Shown here piece after piece: positions 11,416 through 24,631 of a DNA stretch of 64,000 nt (its first letter is position 1; every line of letters starts with the position of its first letter). The stretch spans positions 434,001 through 498,000 of the forward strand of contig JAWWNJ010000133.1 of assembly GCA_037176885.1 (NCBI GenBank). Reading direction: 5' to 3'. The translations under genes and the position numbers were made by a program. The stretch comes from Favolaschia claudopus (taxonomy: Eukaryota > Basidiomycota > Agaricomycetes > Agaricales > Mycenaceae). The notes below the pieces were generated by a model. It was not told where the DNA came from and did not search any database. It saw nothing but the letters and a program-made list of their open reading frames with translations.

Positions 11416-11854
11416 GTATCAGCAGGTATTTATTACCATTTAGAGTGTCGGACATTGCATGCGAGCTATCAGTCAACAGTTGCGGAGTCACCAGGGCATG
11501 GCCATTGAAGTCCCGGATATTTGACAAGGTTCCCAAGGGTTGAGTTGACGTTGACCAGCGTTGACCTCTCACCTCCTCTCACTTCTCCGAGTCTCCGTTT
11601 CTCCAGGATTGAGTTCCTCGAGATCCCGCGGCTTCCCAGGCACCTGAACACTTCGCATGCCGTTTTTGCTGCCTTTCGTCATGGCAACCATCGTGGATCA
11701 TCACCGTCCGGCGATCGTTCAGAAGAGAAGCACTCGCGTAGCTTGGCACGAGGGGTCTTGACTAAAGCGAAGAATACTAGCCTACATAACGATGTCTATC
11801 TGGCAGAATACGCCGTCGTCCTCTGACCGTTCTCTTCTTCCTCCATGATTCGCT
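11416..11854. other. Intergenic, nothing identified
   Basis: Upstream region of the DUF6533-type gene. No supported coding or RNA feature is seen. Confidence 0.4.
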
Positions 11855-13407
11855 ATGGACGACGCTGAGCTCAAAGGCGCCATCGTTGCTCTCCAGAACG
11901 TGGTCGCTACGCGCTATGTGAGCGGTACGTGGCCTTCTTTTGCCATTAGTACTTTTCACAAGTCTCATTGCGCATCCTGGAAGCTGCGGGCTTTGTGGTA
12001 TGTCGTCGTTACTCGCCTCCAGCGGCACTTCTCTTCCTAAGACACCCACAGCTACTCTTATATGACCACTTGCTCACACTGAGCGACGAGATCGAGTACA
12101 TATGGAGTGCTCCTAATTCCGTGGCGAAGGTGTTGTTCTTGATCCTGCGATATCTGGTTCCGAGTTTCATAGCCGTCCAAACAACTCGTATGTCATGTAT
12201 TTATGCCAGCAGTAGCCGGCGGCTAACAAGGAAAACTCAATTTCTAGTGCGCAGTGGGCTCTCAGTGATTGAAATGTCTGATGAAGTGAGTGAACCATTT
12301 ATTCCAGGTGCAGCTTTCACTCACACTCGGATAGGCGTGAGTTGAATTCTTGTTCCTCACGCCCAATTATTTGCCCAACAAATTCAAGGTGCAAAAGTGT
12401 CATGTCTATCGGGGTATGTCCTAGATTCATCTGCTAACTTCGGGCTAACATCTCGACAGTCATACGCCGGCTGGCTTTCGATTGTCATCTCGAATTTCCT
12501 GGTTCTGCTTCGCATCTGGACTACTCTTCCTCATTCCCATAGGCTGAGATTCTGGTCCATCGTCTTGTTTATCGTCGCACAACTGGGGAGTCTCGGTGCT
12601 ACGACTTGGGCGGTTGCGCAGATGATTCGTACGTCAGACCCTTCGTTCTCTATCATCCTCCAATTACACGTCATGCGCAGCTGTCCTTTTCTTCGACGCG
12701 CGGATCGGACTCTGCTCGTTCTCATCACGGCCAAATGTGATTGGGATGTGGGTCGTAGGCGTATGTTTCCGAATTAAGTTCTCAATCTTAAGCTAATCCA
12801 ATGACGGTCCAATAGCTGGCATACGAAGTCGTCGTCTTTCTGACTGTAAGTTGGAACACTCTGAACCGACCCCGAGCCCTTGGCATAGACCCTGAGGTCG
12901 CTGTTACTCGCATATTCTTACGCGACGGAATCGTATACTTTGTGGTGAGTTCTCGCAGGCAATATTCTGCGTATTTTGATTCGGCTGACTCGAAATGTCC
13001 GACCATAGATCTTGTTCGGTATGCACTGTTCTCAATTCGATAATTCAACACAACACACATTGACAAGTGACACACTGAATCGCAGCGTTGCGCATTGCGA
13101 ATACCGTCATCACCGTGATATCACCCGTTTCCTCTCTGTTCATAATCGTTTTGTGCGTCTTCCTAAGATCCCGCGGGTGATTATAACGTGCTAACTTTTG
13201 AGCGTCCACGTTAGCTTTGTTTGGGCGGGAACTACAGCCACCACAAGTCGACTAATCATCAACTCGCGCCGTGCAGCCGGCAAGGCCGCTGAGTGGCGGC
13301 AGTTGAACGCTCCAGATCATACCAACACTGTGGAGAATCCTCCCGATTCGACTCCAGACATGATGTCCTATCGATCAATTTCGCCCATTGCAAGACACGT
13401 TGTTTAG
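11855..13407 (+). CDS. DUF6533-type multi-pass membrane protein, copy 1
   Basis: Uncharacterised agaricomycete membrane-protein family. Exon 1 (11855..11924, MDDAELKGAIVALQNVVATR) joins 11963..11997 and 12052..12187, which encodes the family signature YDHLLTLSDEIEYIW followed by KVLFLILRYLVP. Further small exons carry hydrophobic helices (YAGWLSIVISNFLVLLRIWT, FWSIVLFIVAQLGSLGATTW, ANTVITVISPVSSLFIIV) and a polar tail with TSRLIINSRRAAG. About seven membrane segments are implied. Internal exon borders from 12240 to 13200 are approximate. A paralogue sits at 58.8-60.3 kb. Function is unknown. Confidence 0.7.
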
Positions 13408-13456
13408 AAACACAAATGTACAAAGATTGAAGGATATACACTGATAAGCCGCTCCT

Positions 13457-14075
13457 CTACTCCTTTTTGCTCTCCTCCTGGAATGTGCTCCCCACCCACA
13501 TGCCCTCGACCTGCTTCATCCCCTCCACCGGACGCAACCACTCAACCCTTTCCTCCACAAACTGCTCCACCCTCGGCTTCAACTTCGTCTCATGCAGTCT
13601 ATAATCATCCACAATCCCCATCCTCACAAAATTCAGCCCCTTGTACCCCGAGCTGGCGCGGTACATCAACGTCCCACACGTCTTGCAGAAATGATTGGTC
13701 ATCGTGTTGTCTGTGGCGATGGTGCGCGATTGGCCGTAAGCCGTGATGTTGTCGCGGCCCCGAATATATGTGAGGTGCGGATCCGCGATGGTGAAGTTGG
13801 TGGCGAACATGGAAACGCTGACTTTGCGGCAGTCGACGCAGTGGCAGATGAAGGTCTCCACGAGACCGGGGCCTTGAAGCGGCTGGATTTTGTGTTGAGC
13901 TTGGATTGAACTTAACAAGATATAATGAATGGCGACGCACGAATTTGAGCTGGACGGCGCCGCAGAAGCAGGTAGCGGTTGCTTCGGTTTCTGTGGACCA
14001 GCCGTCATTACCGCCTCCCACGAGAGGGAGCCAAGGTTGTGATTTATCGGCGGGAGGACTTTGGGTAGGTGCCAT
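13457..14075 (-). CDS. GFA-domain (glutathione-dependent formaldehyde-activating / CENP-V-like) protein
   Basis: Two exons, 14075..13941 and 13882..13457, join in phase (VQLKF|PLQGPG) and give 186 residues. Zinc ligands of the GFA/Mss4-like fold are visible: CFCGAVQL, CHCVDCRK and CKTCGTLMYR. The family includes formaldehyde-glutathione adduct enzymes, but many fungal members have unknown substrates, so the reaction is not assigned. The gene converges on the DUF6533-type gene, leaving 49 bp between the stop codons. Confidence 0.85.
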
Positions 14076-15017
14076 TGAGTGGAAAGTGTTGTTTGCGATA
14101 AGAATACTGGACTTTCACCCATACTCGACCTCATTTATATCCTGCCGGTGGGAAGGATGATGGAATCTCGCACTTATCCAAGTTCGCCGGCGTTGCGCTT
14201 ACCGATCTGCATGACTGTGTCTCCAAGGCCATCCGACGAGATTGGTAATTAAGGTCCTTGATAATATCATAGGGCTTTGAATGAATTGGTAGTCGGCTAC
14301 ACGGATAAAAAGTTAACTTTTTGAATTCTTTTGGCTGAATGCTCGTTATGTTCGATTCACCGCTGACTCGAAATATAACGGGCATCCACGGGACCTTCCA
14401 AAAGTGGAATAATCTCTGACACTTCTTGGGCAGCTGGACGCGGAGGATGCATGAGAGCGACGAGTCTCAACAGCACGAGGGCGAGATCTTGCACGAATGC
14501 CATTCGGTGCCAGATTCGGTGCATGCGATACGCTGAATTTTACAGCGAGTCCAACGCTTTGAACCGCTTTCCCTAGCCCAAACTCGAAAGCATCAATCAC
14601 GTCCCAATTTGGTCATCGAATGACCATATCCGGACGTGCTTCTCCTCTCCCTGATCGCCTCTGCTTCAATTCCTCCTCCCTCGTCACCATCCAGCTCCCA
14701 GCCCTCATCGCCCCTACCACGAACAGACGCATCAACACACAACACACATCGCCCACCCGAATCCAGTCCAGCAATAAATTAATACAAATAATTAGCCCTG
14801 CGTACGCGCGCATGTCTGTATCGATAGTCCCATGTATCATACTGTACCCTCCGCCGCGCACAGAGCCCACTCACGACATACATCCTTTAACGCTAGTATG
14901 AGAAGCCTGGATAGCGGACGGAAGTGGAGTAGAGTCACCTACCGGCTCATGGACCACCGCCGACCGTCTACGTGAATATCCGATCATACCGATTCAAACA
15001 CGACCACCCTTCCCGGT
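14076..15017. other. Intergenic, nothing identified
   Basis: About 940 bp holding the GFA gene promoter and the 3' flank of the mannosyltransferase gene. Open frames here look random. Confidence 0.4.
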
Positions 15018-16616
15018 CTACGCGCAGTCAGCTTCTTTCGCAACGATACGAAAGGAAGTCGACGCACCGAAGTTATCGTTAATATCGCACTCGCACTGAC
15101 CCCTCGAATGCGCAGGCTCCTGCGGACAGTGCTGGAAGGGCTCGTGGCGGTAGCCAATGTCTTCGAAGAAGTGCTGCGGCGCCGTCGTTAGCGTTGTCGT
15201 AGAGAGAAGAGGGAAGCGAGAGAGAAGAGGGAAGAGGAGGGGACGTACGATCTGATCTTTACGCGCGAAGAGGGCGGCGCCGATGGAGTGGACGGGGGCT
15301 GCAGAAGAGGAATGAGGGAGAAGAGAAAGGGAAGAGGAAGAGGGGAAGACACACCATCACCCCACCGCTCGTAATAAAACCCACCCTTCGAATCGAGATG
15401 CTCAAAGAACTTCATGTACGCCTCCCCGCGCCACAAGTCGAGGTCGCCGATTTCGAAATTCGACCAGACTGTCGCCCTGTCAGCATCACGCCGCACACAT
15501 CACGCAAAACGCACAATGACAATTATTGTAGCTGTCCCCATGGTCGTCGCTCAAAAAGCCCAGCGCATTGCCAGGAACGATATACTCCGGGTACAGCTTG
15601 CTGAACTCCTGCACGGCGTTCCAGAGGGTCGGGATCGTGGCGGGGTATTCGGGGAGACTGATGGTGAAGCCGTATTTCTTGTCTTCATCTTGCATGAAGA
15701 GGAAGGGGTCGTAGTCGAGGGTGCAGAAGAAGCGGATGTGGGGTCTGCGGAGTGGGGTGTGAGGAAGGAGTATAGACAAAGAGAGAGGAAGGAGAGACGC
15801 ACTCGACGCGCCAGTAGTAGCGATATTTGTCGAGGAGGGGGTGGCGGAAGAAAAAGCCGGAATTGAAGCGGCACATATTGCGGTAAGGGACGCTGCCTGG
15901 AAGTATGTCAGTTGACGATGCACTAGGCTAGAGACAGCCGCAGCCAGCCGGGCAGAATGGCAGCAGCTCAGACAAGAACACGCACCGCCGTAGATGACAT
16001 GATCCTCCTCCATCTTCTTGCGCGACGTCGTAGCTTTTGCCTCGTCGATCCAATCTGGCTGGAACCAGTTGTCTCGCGGAATCAGCCCAAACTCGATCTT
16101 ATTGTCGGTGAGAGCGGTCACAGAGCGCTTAAACTCTTCTGAGAAGGGCTCCTCGTTGAGGAAAACGTAGGGGTAGCCGAATTTGTGATTGAATTTTGCC
16201 TCGAGCTGGGTCATGCTCTTGACAACGCCATCGAGGTCGCCGTTGCGCGCTAGCCAGCCCTTTCAGAAAGCGAGAGCAGGACCAACGGCATACACGCACC
16301 CAGCATGACCACTACAGCGTTCGCCTTCCGCGTAATCGTAGCATTACCCTTGACATAGTATTTTTCGGGTACGGGGGTCTTGTAGGGCGGCTCATGCCAC
16401 ACTTTCACGTCTTGCGGAGCCGACCCACCACGCCAGGCATTCGTGATACTGTCGATAGACGTCGCGCGGCCGTATCCTTCGTTTGAAAAGCGCAAGAGAT
16501 AGTGCATACTTATCTGTCGACAAGACAAGTCAAAATGGGCATCAAAACGACCAGAAAAACGAGAAACGAACGATGATAGCCAACGCGAGGACGATATATC
16601 TCGTCCTGGTCATCAT
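15018..16616 (-). CDS. KTR/KRE2-family alpha-1,2-mannosyltransferase (GT15)
   Basis: Golgi type II membrane mannosyltransferase that extends O- and N-linked mannans using GDP-mannose. The N-terminus ([18 protein letters not shown]) is a signal-anchor helix. Downstream exons read [92 protein letters not shown] and [17 protein letters not shown], which are family hallmarks including the catalytic-site YNxCHFWSNFEI block. There are at least six exons with short introns. The stop at 15018 assumes the last exon reads through [16 protein letters not shown]. Start 16616 or 16613 are both possible (two adjacent ATGs). Confidence 0.88.
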
Positions 16617-17303
16617 CTTGGGCGGATAGAGCGAGGTGTACCAGCCACACGCGGCAGATTGTGGTGGGAGGAGGAAAGGTCGGTTAAGTGGAGTGTGACG
16701 TATGTGACGAGAGTAACGAATCACTTCTGTCACAAATCATTCCTGACTGGTGACTCCCGCTGAGTATCCGAGTGTCTCCCGTTAAGCTCTGCTCATCTTC
16801 TGCTATCATGTTTCAAGCTCTCTTTGGTCTGCACAACTACTAGGATTAAAGGTCCCCGGAGGTCCGAAGTCTCCCAAATAAACAGGGGAGTTTTCACGGA
16901 TTTTGCTCCAATTTTCAACCAATTTTGCTCCGAAAAATCCGTCCTGACATGGCAAGGCACAAAAATGTTCAATTCGAGGGACAAATTCCGTTTCTGAAGT
17001 TCCAGACCTCGTCACTGGATGCTGCGGTTGTATGTAACCCATCATTTGCCAAGTTTGGGAGACGTCTAACTCAAGTCTAACTCACGAAATTGGAGGGATT
17101 CCGAAAATCGTCTTTTCAGTCGAAAATCTCAGTGGCACCCCTTCGATTTCGGGCTTTGAAGATACTTTCCTGAATTCTTTCATCGCAAAAGGAAAGGAAA
17201 CTGAGTTCGTTGGTCGGCCATCAATTGCGTTGATGAACGCTGTCACCTGTGTGACGCGTCCAATCCTACCCCTCCATCCCGAAATCTGAGGAAATCGTCG
17301 CAA
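16617..17303. other. Divergent intergenic region KTR/NAA10
   Basis: About 690 bp between divergent genes. It holds both promoters. Open minus-strand frames at 16806-17045 and 17082-17303 have no recognisable product. Confidence 0.4.
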
Positions 17304-18150
17304 ATGAATATCCGCTTAGCAAAGGTTGGTTTCAAGAAGGACTATGCTGACGCATTTATGCAGACCATGTCACATCCTCCGCGTCAACCTTTTCCATTCT
17401 AAATCTGAATCTTACCTTCAATCAGACTGACGAGTTTCAAGCCAGAAGACTTGCCGCACATCCAAGCAGCAAATCTCCAAAACCTTCCTGAAAACTACTC
17501 CATGAAATTCTGTCTGTCAATTCTCTGATCTATCCCTCTTACAAGGCGTCTAAACCGCCCACAGGGATGTATCATATCTTGAGCTGGCCGCAAATTTCAT
17601 TCGTCGCAGAGGACAACAAAGGTCGAATCGTCGGGTATGTGCTAGCAAGGGTGTGAGTGTTCCTTTCGTCCTTACTTGAATTTCTCTCTGCCTGACGTCC
17701 ATCCCCACAGCGATGCAGACGAGGAAGATGATATCGGAACAAGAAAAGACCTTGACAAAGCGCCTGAGATCCATGGCCATGTCAACTCTATCTCGGTTCT
17801 ACGATCCTATCGCAGACTAGGTCTGGCACGAAAGCTCATGCTTTTATCTCGTACGATTCGTCCCTTCCAGCGTCACACCTTTCTGACTGTTCGATGAGCT
17901 CAGAGGAAGCGATGTCTACGATCTACAAATCGTCTTTCGTTTCCCTGCACGTCCGCAAATCCAACAAAGCTGCCATCTCACTCTACCGAGATTCGTTAGG
18001 CTTTCGGGTAGACAAGGTCGAACACAAATATTGTGCGTCTAAACATCCTTGTCTCGAAGATGTCTGAACGACTTACTTTCTGCTCTGTCAGATGGGGATG
18101 GCGAGGATGCGCTGTATATGCGTCTTGATCTACCGAAACAATCTAGCTGA
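17304..18150 (+). CDS. ARD1: N-alpha-acetyltransferase catalytic subunit NAA10/ARD1
   Basis: GNAT-fold catalytic subunit of the NatA complex, which acetylates N-termini of nascent proteins with Naa15. Exons 17304..17324, 17442..17511, 17565..17652, 17711..17850, 17904..18032 and 18092..18150 give 168 residues. The start [19 protein letters not shown] and the segments [45 protein letters not shown] (acetyl-CoA loop RRLGLA), [15 protein letters not shown] and ALYMRLDL are strongly conserved in Ard1. The first exon is 21 nt. It lacks the long C-terminal tail of animal NAA10. Confidence 0.93.
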
Positions 18151-18720
18151 CATTTGCATCTATCCTGGTGTGTAATCGCTTTATCGTTCAATGTTCTTTC
18201 TGGTAGCTCATAGCGTCGTTGAAGAATAAGCTGGCTGTGATATGGACACACTATGATGAAGCGCATACCAGAACTGGTTATTTTGATTCTGATTCCATTA
18301 TCATGCCGCCTTTCTTTGGCTGAACCCCATGGCCACGGCCCACATACTTTGAACAGAGCAGATGAATCGGCCAGGTGAGCAGATGCGAAATTCAAGTTCA
18401 CCAAGAAAAAGTCAATTCTGAACTTGTAAAACTTCATCCACCGATTCATAATATTATGGGCAGAGACATAAGCCTTCTTCCCGGCGCACCAGATCTACAT
18501 ACTTACCTCGCACTGTGATTTTTATTTTATCTGGTTTTCGGTTCATACTCGTGATATGTGGTGATCGCGTGACGAGTAACACCTGTCCTGTCGATCAATT
18601 GATCAATCCTTTTTACTTCATTTTTCCTTCCAATTCCTCTTTGACCAGTCCGATTTCGGGCTTTACCACTCCGAAACCTGCTGAGAGTGAATCGAAAAGC
18701 ATCTGCCCTGCCGGCCCAAT
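18151..18720. other. Intergenic, nothing identified
   Basis: 570 bp between NAA10 and the TPR/DUF4470 gene. It presumably holds that gene's promoter. Confidence 0.4.
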
Positions 18721-21700
18721 ATGCCCCCGGCTGCCAAAGACAAGGCGGACGGTTTCAAAGAGGAAGGCAATGCCTTGTTCAAAGACGGAAATTTTCTCGA
18801 GTACGTCTGCATTATTGCCTCTTACAAGCTCTGACGCGTCATGCACATGATAGAGCGATTCGACTCTACGCGAAAGTACGTCCCGATGAATATTAGAGTG
18901 ACATCTATGTGTGCTAAGATCTTTTAGGCTGAGGCGGCAGCTCCAGAAGAAAGCGTGTACCCTGCAAATCTTAGTGCCGCTTTGTACGAAGCAGGCGACT
19001 ATCCAGCATGCATTGAGGCTATTGCGCGCTCCTGGGGTCTTTCAGCGCAGGGAACTCTCCCATTGCGCCTTGCGACGCGTGCAGCAAAGGCACTCGCGCA
19101 CGGCGTGCGTGCAGACACGATCAGCGCTGCTGCGGTCAAGAAACACGCTCAATTGATCGAGCAACTGGAAAACGTCGCGAAACAGGAGGGGCGCAGTCCC
19201 GAGGCGGAGAGTGTCCGCGTTTGGCGCGAGTGGCGCGCCATTGCTGATGAGTCTGTGTCTGGGCTTGACCGCAGTTCTGCGACTCATGCAGCACGGGTTC
19301 GGCTGGCGGAGATACCTATCGCGCGCCGGGGGATGTGAGTAGCTGTTCTCATTGGCTCCCTCTTCCTAAGATCCTGAGGAAACGGTAGAAACCCAATGCT
19401 GCAATACTACACCCTGGGCCAAGATGAGATGCTCTCGCTCTTCGACGACTGGGGGCCACGGGATCCTTACCCTTTGAGGGCTGAAACGTTCACGAAGACG
19501 CGTCTCTCTGAGCTATCTTTCCTGTTTGGGGGCGTCGGAGACGGTATGTCTTGCTTTCTCCCTCTTGTCTCAACTCACGCCAACCACAGCGAGAAATGTG
19601 TTTGCTACGCTCGTTGGGGCGCATCGTGTCTATAAGGGCCTCGCGAAAGATAAACGGGGTGCGATGCGGATCCACCTGACTCTTCTAGATATTCATCCTA
19701 GTGCGCTTGCACGGGACCTGGTCGTTCTGATGCTCATGGACGACTGCATGACGGCTGATAGTAGTACATCGTCCACCGTCCTCGCTGAGATGCGGGCAAC
19801 ACTGGTCTACACTTATGCTGGGTCCATAATACCGGCATACGCGCATGCACGGTACGTGTTTTCATTCAGAGATTACGCGTCCTCACTGACGATTCGCAGA
19901 CAGCAGAACACCATTAGATCCCTGCGAGAGCGGCTCGTAGCCGTTCCTCCCCGACTTCCAGCATGGCTGCACGTCGACGTCGACGCAATTCCTCACATCC
20001 TCGCATCGCTCGCGTACTGGCAGACCAACACCAGCAAAACGACCAAAGGCATGATGGCGATGTTCAAAGACAACGCCAACCCTACTATGCGCCAAATGCT
20101 CGACTACCCCGGAATCTCTCCGGGCTACAAGAAAGTTCTTCAAGGCCGTATTGACGGCCCGCTCCGCACCATCAATAGTGTTGTCGACAGCTGGGGACCC
20201 GCGGATGCGCGGAATGTGGGGATTGGTGAGGCGGGGTGGTCTGACGCAAAGGTTATGAAGGAACTGAAGCAGAGAAGGAAGTGGATTGTGGATTGGATGC
20301 TAGATGAGCATTTGAGTGGCAACTTGCCGGCGAAGTTGGGTGGTGAGGCGGAGTGGTTCAAGGCTACCTGTGCGCTTGTTCCGCCGAAGGAGCTGTGGGG
20401 AAGACAGCCGGAGTTGATGGAGGAGTGGAACAGGAATCGGAAGGGAATGCCGCCGTTTTCGAGTGAGTTGACGGCACAGGTGTGTATTCCCTTCCCGTGA
20501 CTCAATTGTTGCGGTCGTTCAACTAACTGCGCTCGATAGTTGCGACACACTATAGAAAGTACCTGGAAGCCGAACATAACGCTTTTTGTCAGTCATTGTT
20601 TTTTTGCATCTGACCCTAATCGCACCTCTGACGCGACCGCAGGACCGGGAGTACTCCGAGCTCTCCAACAAAAGTCTCCCTCATTGCGTCGGCTATCCGA
20701 ATCCCCCCGCCGATGGGATCCACCTGGCCAGGATGCTCGACAATTTCAACAACCGTTTCGGCATCGCCAAAGGCGGGGAGCTGCCGCCCGATCCTGACTC
20801 CCCTACCTTCACGCATACGATACGATTTTTCGATGGAGCTATAGACGCGTTGAAAGCTCTCAAGGGGTCGATCAAGCTGGAAATCGTATATGGTGGTCTG
20901 ATGGAGGAGTTGGGGAAGATGAGGCTCGGGACGGATACACGGCGTCCGAAAGAGTTTCCGAGGACGTTCACGAGGGCTTATCTCAGTAATGTTCCGTGAG
21001 CCATTTTCCTTTCTTTGTTTTAACGCTGGGCGTTGAAGCAGCTCGACGCAGGGACTATACTCATGGAGTATGACACACGATTATATGATGTTTATCGTTG
21101 CTAAAATTCTTTAGATCCTCAACACAGCGATATTTGTAGTTCCTTGCGTTCAGAACCAACCCAACTCGGCTGTCGCATCTAATTGCTTGCTAAACTCCGG
21201 GATCTGGAAAAACGATGACGAGTTTTGTCACAAGTACGTTGCCGTGTATGTTTGTGAAGGATGTTTGCTTATACTCGCCGTTACAGTTATTCCCTTCTCC
21301 ATCCTAGGAACATCTCGAAATACTTGGGCTGCACGCCGATTCGAATGGACGGTATCATGGGACTCATCTCGCTCGCTCCTAAAGATTTACCCCGTCCGCT
21401 CTCCGAGTTGGCGTCGCGGACTGACCTTATTCGATGGCTGACACGCGTGTTGCTCAACACATGCGTGCCTGGAACCGCTGGGATGCAAAACGTTCGTGTG
21501 CGCATGCCCAACAACCTCGCCGCGTTTGTCCGGTTGCTGGTTCATCTGCACGCTGTCGGATACCCTGGTCATTGGCTCGGGGAATTCATGCAAACAGTCC
21601 TGTCCGACACGTTGGTTACCACTGCTGCGCCGTACCGCGGGACATTCCCGATTCCCATCTCAGAGCTTCAGCGTACCGTCCCTGCACGCCGCGTCCGTCT

Positions 21701-22248
21701 TGACCCCTGGCGCGCCGAGTTCGAAAACATATTGGTTGCTGCTCAACAGGGCTTACCATTTGCGATCTCGTTGCCCTCTGACTTTGCGAAAGACCCGAAC
21801 GATATTGCCGTCTTTGAGGCGGTTGTTCAGACTAAAGCCGGGGATATCACCACGAAGTTCGGCCCAGTACAGGATAATGTTGTCGATATCATGCTGTACA
21901 AACCCCCGAAGATGCTTTCGGTAGACACCCTCTCTCGGCTCGTCTCGGGGATCTTGGAATCGGATGGAAAGATGGAGCCGAAGACGGGGACGCTGTGCCT
22001 ATTCTCATCACAGGAGTCGGTTGATATCGCGAGCAGGAAGGTTAGTTGGCGATTGAGTAAGGCGAGGGCGAAGAAGATGCGGGAGGAGCAGTGGGTCATG
22101 GTGGTCTATCGTACTGACATGCAGGAAGCAGGTATGTTTCCGTATTGTGCTGCCAGTCTGATCTGATAAGTATCATCCGATACAAGTGACGCTCCCGTTG
22201 CCGGCCAATAAATGGGTGGAAGTGATTGAACATCTGGATGTTGACTGA
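18721..22248 (+). CDS. TPR and DUF4470-domain protein
   Basis: Large multi-exon protein typical of agaricomycetes, function unknown. The first exons (18721..18800, then AIRLYAK, then from about 18930) form a TPR start: DKADGFKEEGNALFKDGNFLE, EESVYPANLSAALYEAGDY. The DUF4470-like block follows: MLQYYTLGQDEMLSLFDDWG and LSELSFLFGGVGDARNVFATL. A long alpha-helical remainder runs through RNISKYLGCTPIRMDGIM and the 21.3-22.1 kb exon. The last splice (donor GTATGT at 22131) leads to the short end LPLPANKWVEVIEHLDVD. I see no MYND finger, which often accompanies this arrangement. Internal splice sites are only partly worked out. Confidence 0.75.
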
Positions 22249-22788
22249 AACGAAATGCGGAGCTGTAGGACCTTGGCAGCGAGCTAGCTGTACATATACA
22301 TCCGAATACTCTCGTTTGAAAAGAATTTTTTTTGCGAATATTTTAGGCCTAGAGCACTGGCATTGAGTGTATAATAAGTATGTATCTTCCAACAATACGT
22401 CGAGTAAATACACAACAAGGAGGTGCTGAGAAACAACGTGTACTACGACATACGTCGGTCTCCAATCAAATGTTCGTAAGAGAAAGGCCAGGAAAGTTCC
22501 GCCGACTCCACCGCGCAGTATCTTCCATCCTTCCCCGAAACCATGTAATAATTCCAGCCACCCAACACTATCGCGCAACAAGGACGACATTCAACAGCGT
22601 GAAAATTCTGAATGGCTTCATCGATCTTTCGGATAGCGGTCTCTTTGTGTTTTATCGCGTTATTTCCGCAAGTATTGTTTCTATCCTTCGACGACGCGGC
22701 AGGTAGTATGGCGGCGTTTGTAATCGGAAGCTGGTTAACCAGTCGAAGAAACTGATGCTAAAATGTATTTGTCAATAATTGCTCAACT
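22249..22788. other. Intergenic, nothing secure
   Basis: An open minus-strand frame lies just beyond the F-box gene's apparent stop and might include its true last exon (see that entry). Otherwise nothing is identified. Confidence 0.3.
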
Positions 22789-24175
22789 TCATGTGGGATA
22801 ACTGACCCCCGAGTTTCTTCCCTGTGAGTCCTTCTCGATTTCGAATATTCGACGAGCCCCTCGCCCAGTGGTCGTTGCCTTCTGATCCCTAGGCTCGTAA
22901 CCAGCGAAAACTAAATTGACATTCATTCGGAGTGATTGAAGTCTGCGGAGCATAGCTAGCTGTTCGAAGTTGTGTGGACCAAAGCTCCATCTGCCTTCCC
23001 AAGTTCCCCGGCAAAACAACGCAGTGAGAGAGTCCGCATGGCGGGGCAAAGCGCTTTGGTAGAATTTGTCTGCGAGACGATTACTGTCATCGTCGTCCTG
23101 GCCATCCGCAAATTTGATAACGAGTCGCTCCAATCCGGAGTAAGAGGCGAGATACTCAATCATATCATCCGACACTTGGTCTGTGTGGAGATCTACCAAA
23201 TGAACTCCGCGCAATGCATTCCATATTTGCCAATTTCCGTCAAACCACCAGAGCGCACGCAGAGACCTCAAGTGAGGCATCGTCCCCGCGTCGAATTTGA
23301 TTGAACAGCTGAATACGCGCAGTTCGGCCAGTCGAAGCTGTATATCAGATTTTGCTAGGCCGGGAAAAAGGTCGTCCAGACTATGAAGAGGTGGCACTCC
23401 GCCGGAGCTGTGTCGGACTTCGAGGTGCAACAACTCGAGTCCCTCACTGCGACCGACGGCATGGGACAGAGATCGGCAGACATTTGCGAGGGTCATGTCA
23501 TCAGCCGACTTGATACTGAGTTTCCGTAAATTGGTGATTCGAGCAAAATCACAGTCATAATTCCGGGCAAAGCTTGGCTCATCGGTTTCGAGTCGGAAGT
23601 CGATTTGGGAGGGAAGGGATGCTATGAATTCATGAATCGCTTCAGGAATCCACAGTGACTCGTCGGACCGATCGGAGTCGAAGTGCCATCTAAATCACTT
23701 CCGAGTCGTATTCAATCAACTCGGAGATGCGGTTAAGCACTTACATGACCGTTTCTATCTTCTTGAGAGCACTGAGAGCTGGGCCAAAACAGTCTTGTAG
23801 ACGAGCTGTTACAGATTCTATATCCTCCATCGAAGACTTGTACATTTCGGACCCGGGAGACAGTCGCTTGATGACGAGGGTCCGCGCATACTGCGACCAC
23901 AGTGTCTCTCCGCTGGCCAGTGCTTCTAAATGGGAGAGTCCCAGATCCAGTTTTGGCGGTTCCGCAGGTACGTCCAAGACAATCGAAGAGAAAAAGGCGG
24001 GCGCCACCGCAGCGTTGAGCGCTCTGCACACTGTGCGCAGCCATTTGTGGTCCTTGGGAGTCTGATTTTTTAAAAGAGATTAGCCAACTTTAGCTTCGTC
24101 GAAATGGCCAAAACTGTACTTGACCTTGTCGGTTATCTGCCTGAGCACTTCAAGCGGAATGTTGTGAATTGACAT
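22789..24175 (-). CDS. F-box protein with leucine-rich-like repeats
   Basis: The start MSIHNIPLEVLRQITDKV is a typical fungal F-box opening, and HKWLRTVCRALNAAVAPAFF completes the box after the first intron. The remainder (DIESVTARLQDCFGPALSAL, FARITNLRKLSIKSADD, LRSLRALWWFDGNW, MLRRLQSLRMNVN) is leucine-rich and repeat-like. Such proteins recruit substrates to SCF ubiquitin ligases; the target is unknown. The C-terminus is uncertain: the frame stops 8 codons after GRNSG, while a downstream exon (near 22756) encodes SFFDWLTSF, a plausible true end but out of phase with the only visible donor. A small frameshift or a missed intron may exist. Confidence 0.7.
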
Positions 24176-24631
24176 CGTGGTTCGAGTCGACAAGGGTTGA
24201 GCATCAGTGATCATTGATGACTGTCCTTCATGCCGTCGGCCGGCAGTGAGAGCCTTCCTAAAATGTGGATAAAATATATATGGGGTTAATTTGGGGCATC
24301 GCGGAACTTTATTCGGCGCCCAGAAATTTGTGAATAAGTATCTTTTGTAGGCGCATTAACCTGTGTGGACGTACAAGGTAGAACATCGAACAAAGCGGCA
24401 GCATCAGTGGCATTGTTGTCACAGACAGTCACAGTCACCCTCCCTTTCTCCCTCACCTCCATCTCGAAATCCAGCACTTGCGGGCGACAATCAGTACCTT
24501 GCATTTAACTCCTCAAATCGATAACAACTACCACCACGTTTACCCTGCGCCGAAACCCTCGTGTTTGCAGGATTCTCCGAGTCCGAATTTAGGCACCAAA
24601 CACGCGTCGAGCTCCGGGAGATCTGAAGGAA
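24176..24631. promoter_or_regulatory. F-box gene / XPO1 divergent promoter region
   Basis: 456 bp between start codons of two divergent genes. No sequence element is secure. Confidence 0.4.

Noticed and set aside
16806..17303. Minus-strand frames between KTR and NAA10, considered as a repeat or gene
   Set aside because: No second copy in the window and no recognisable domain.
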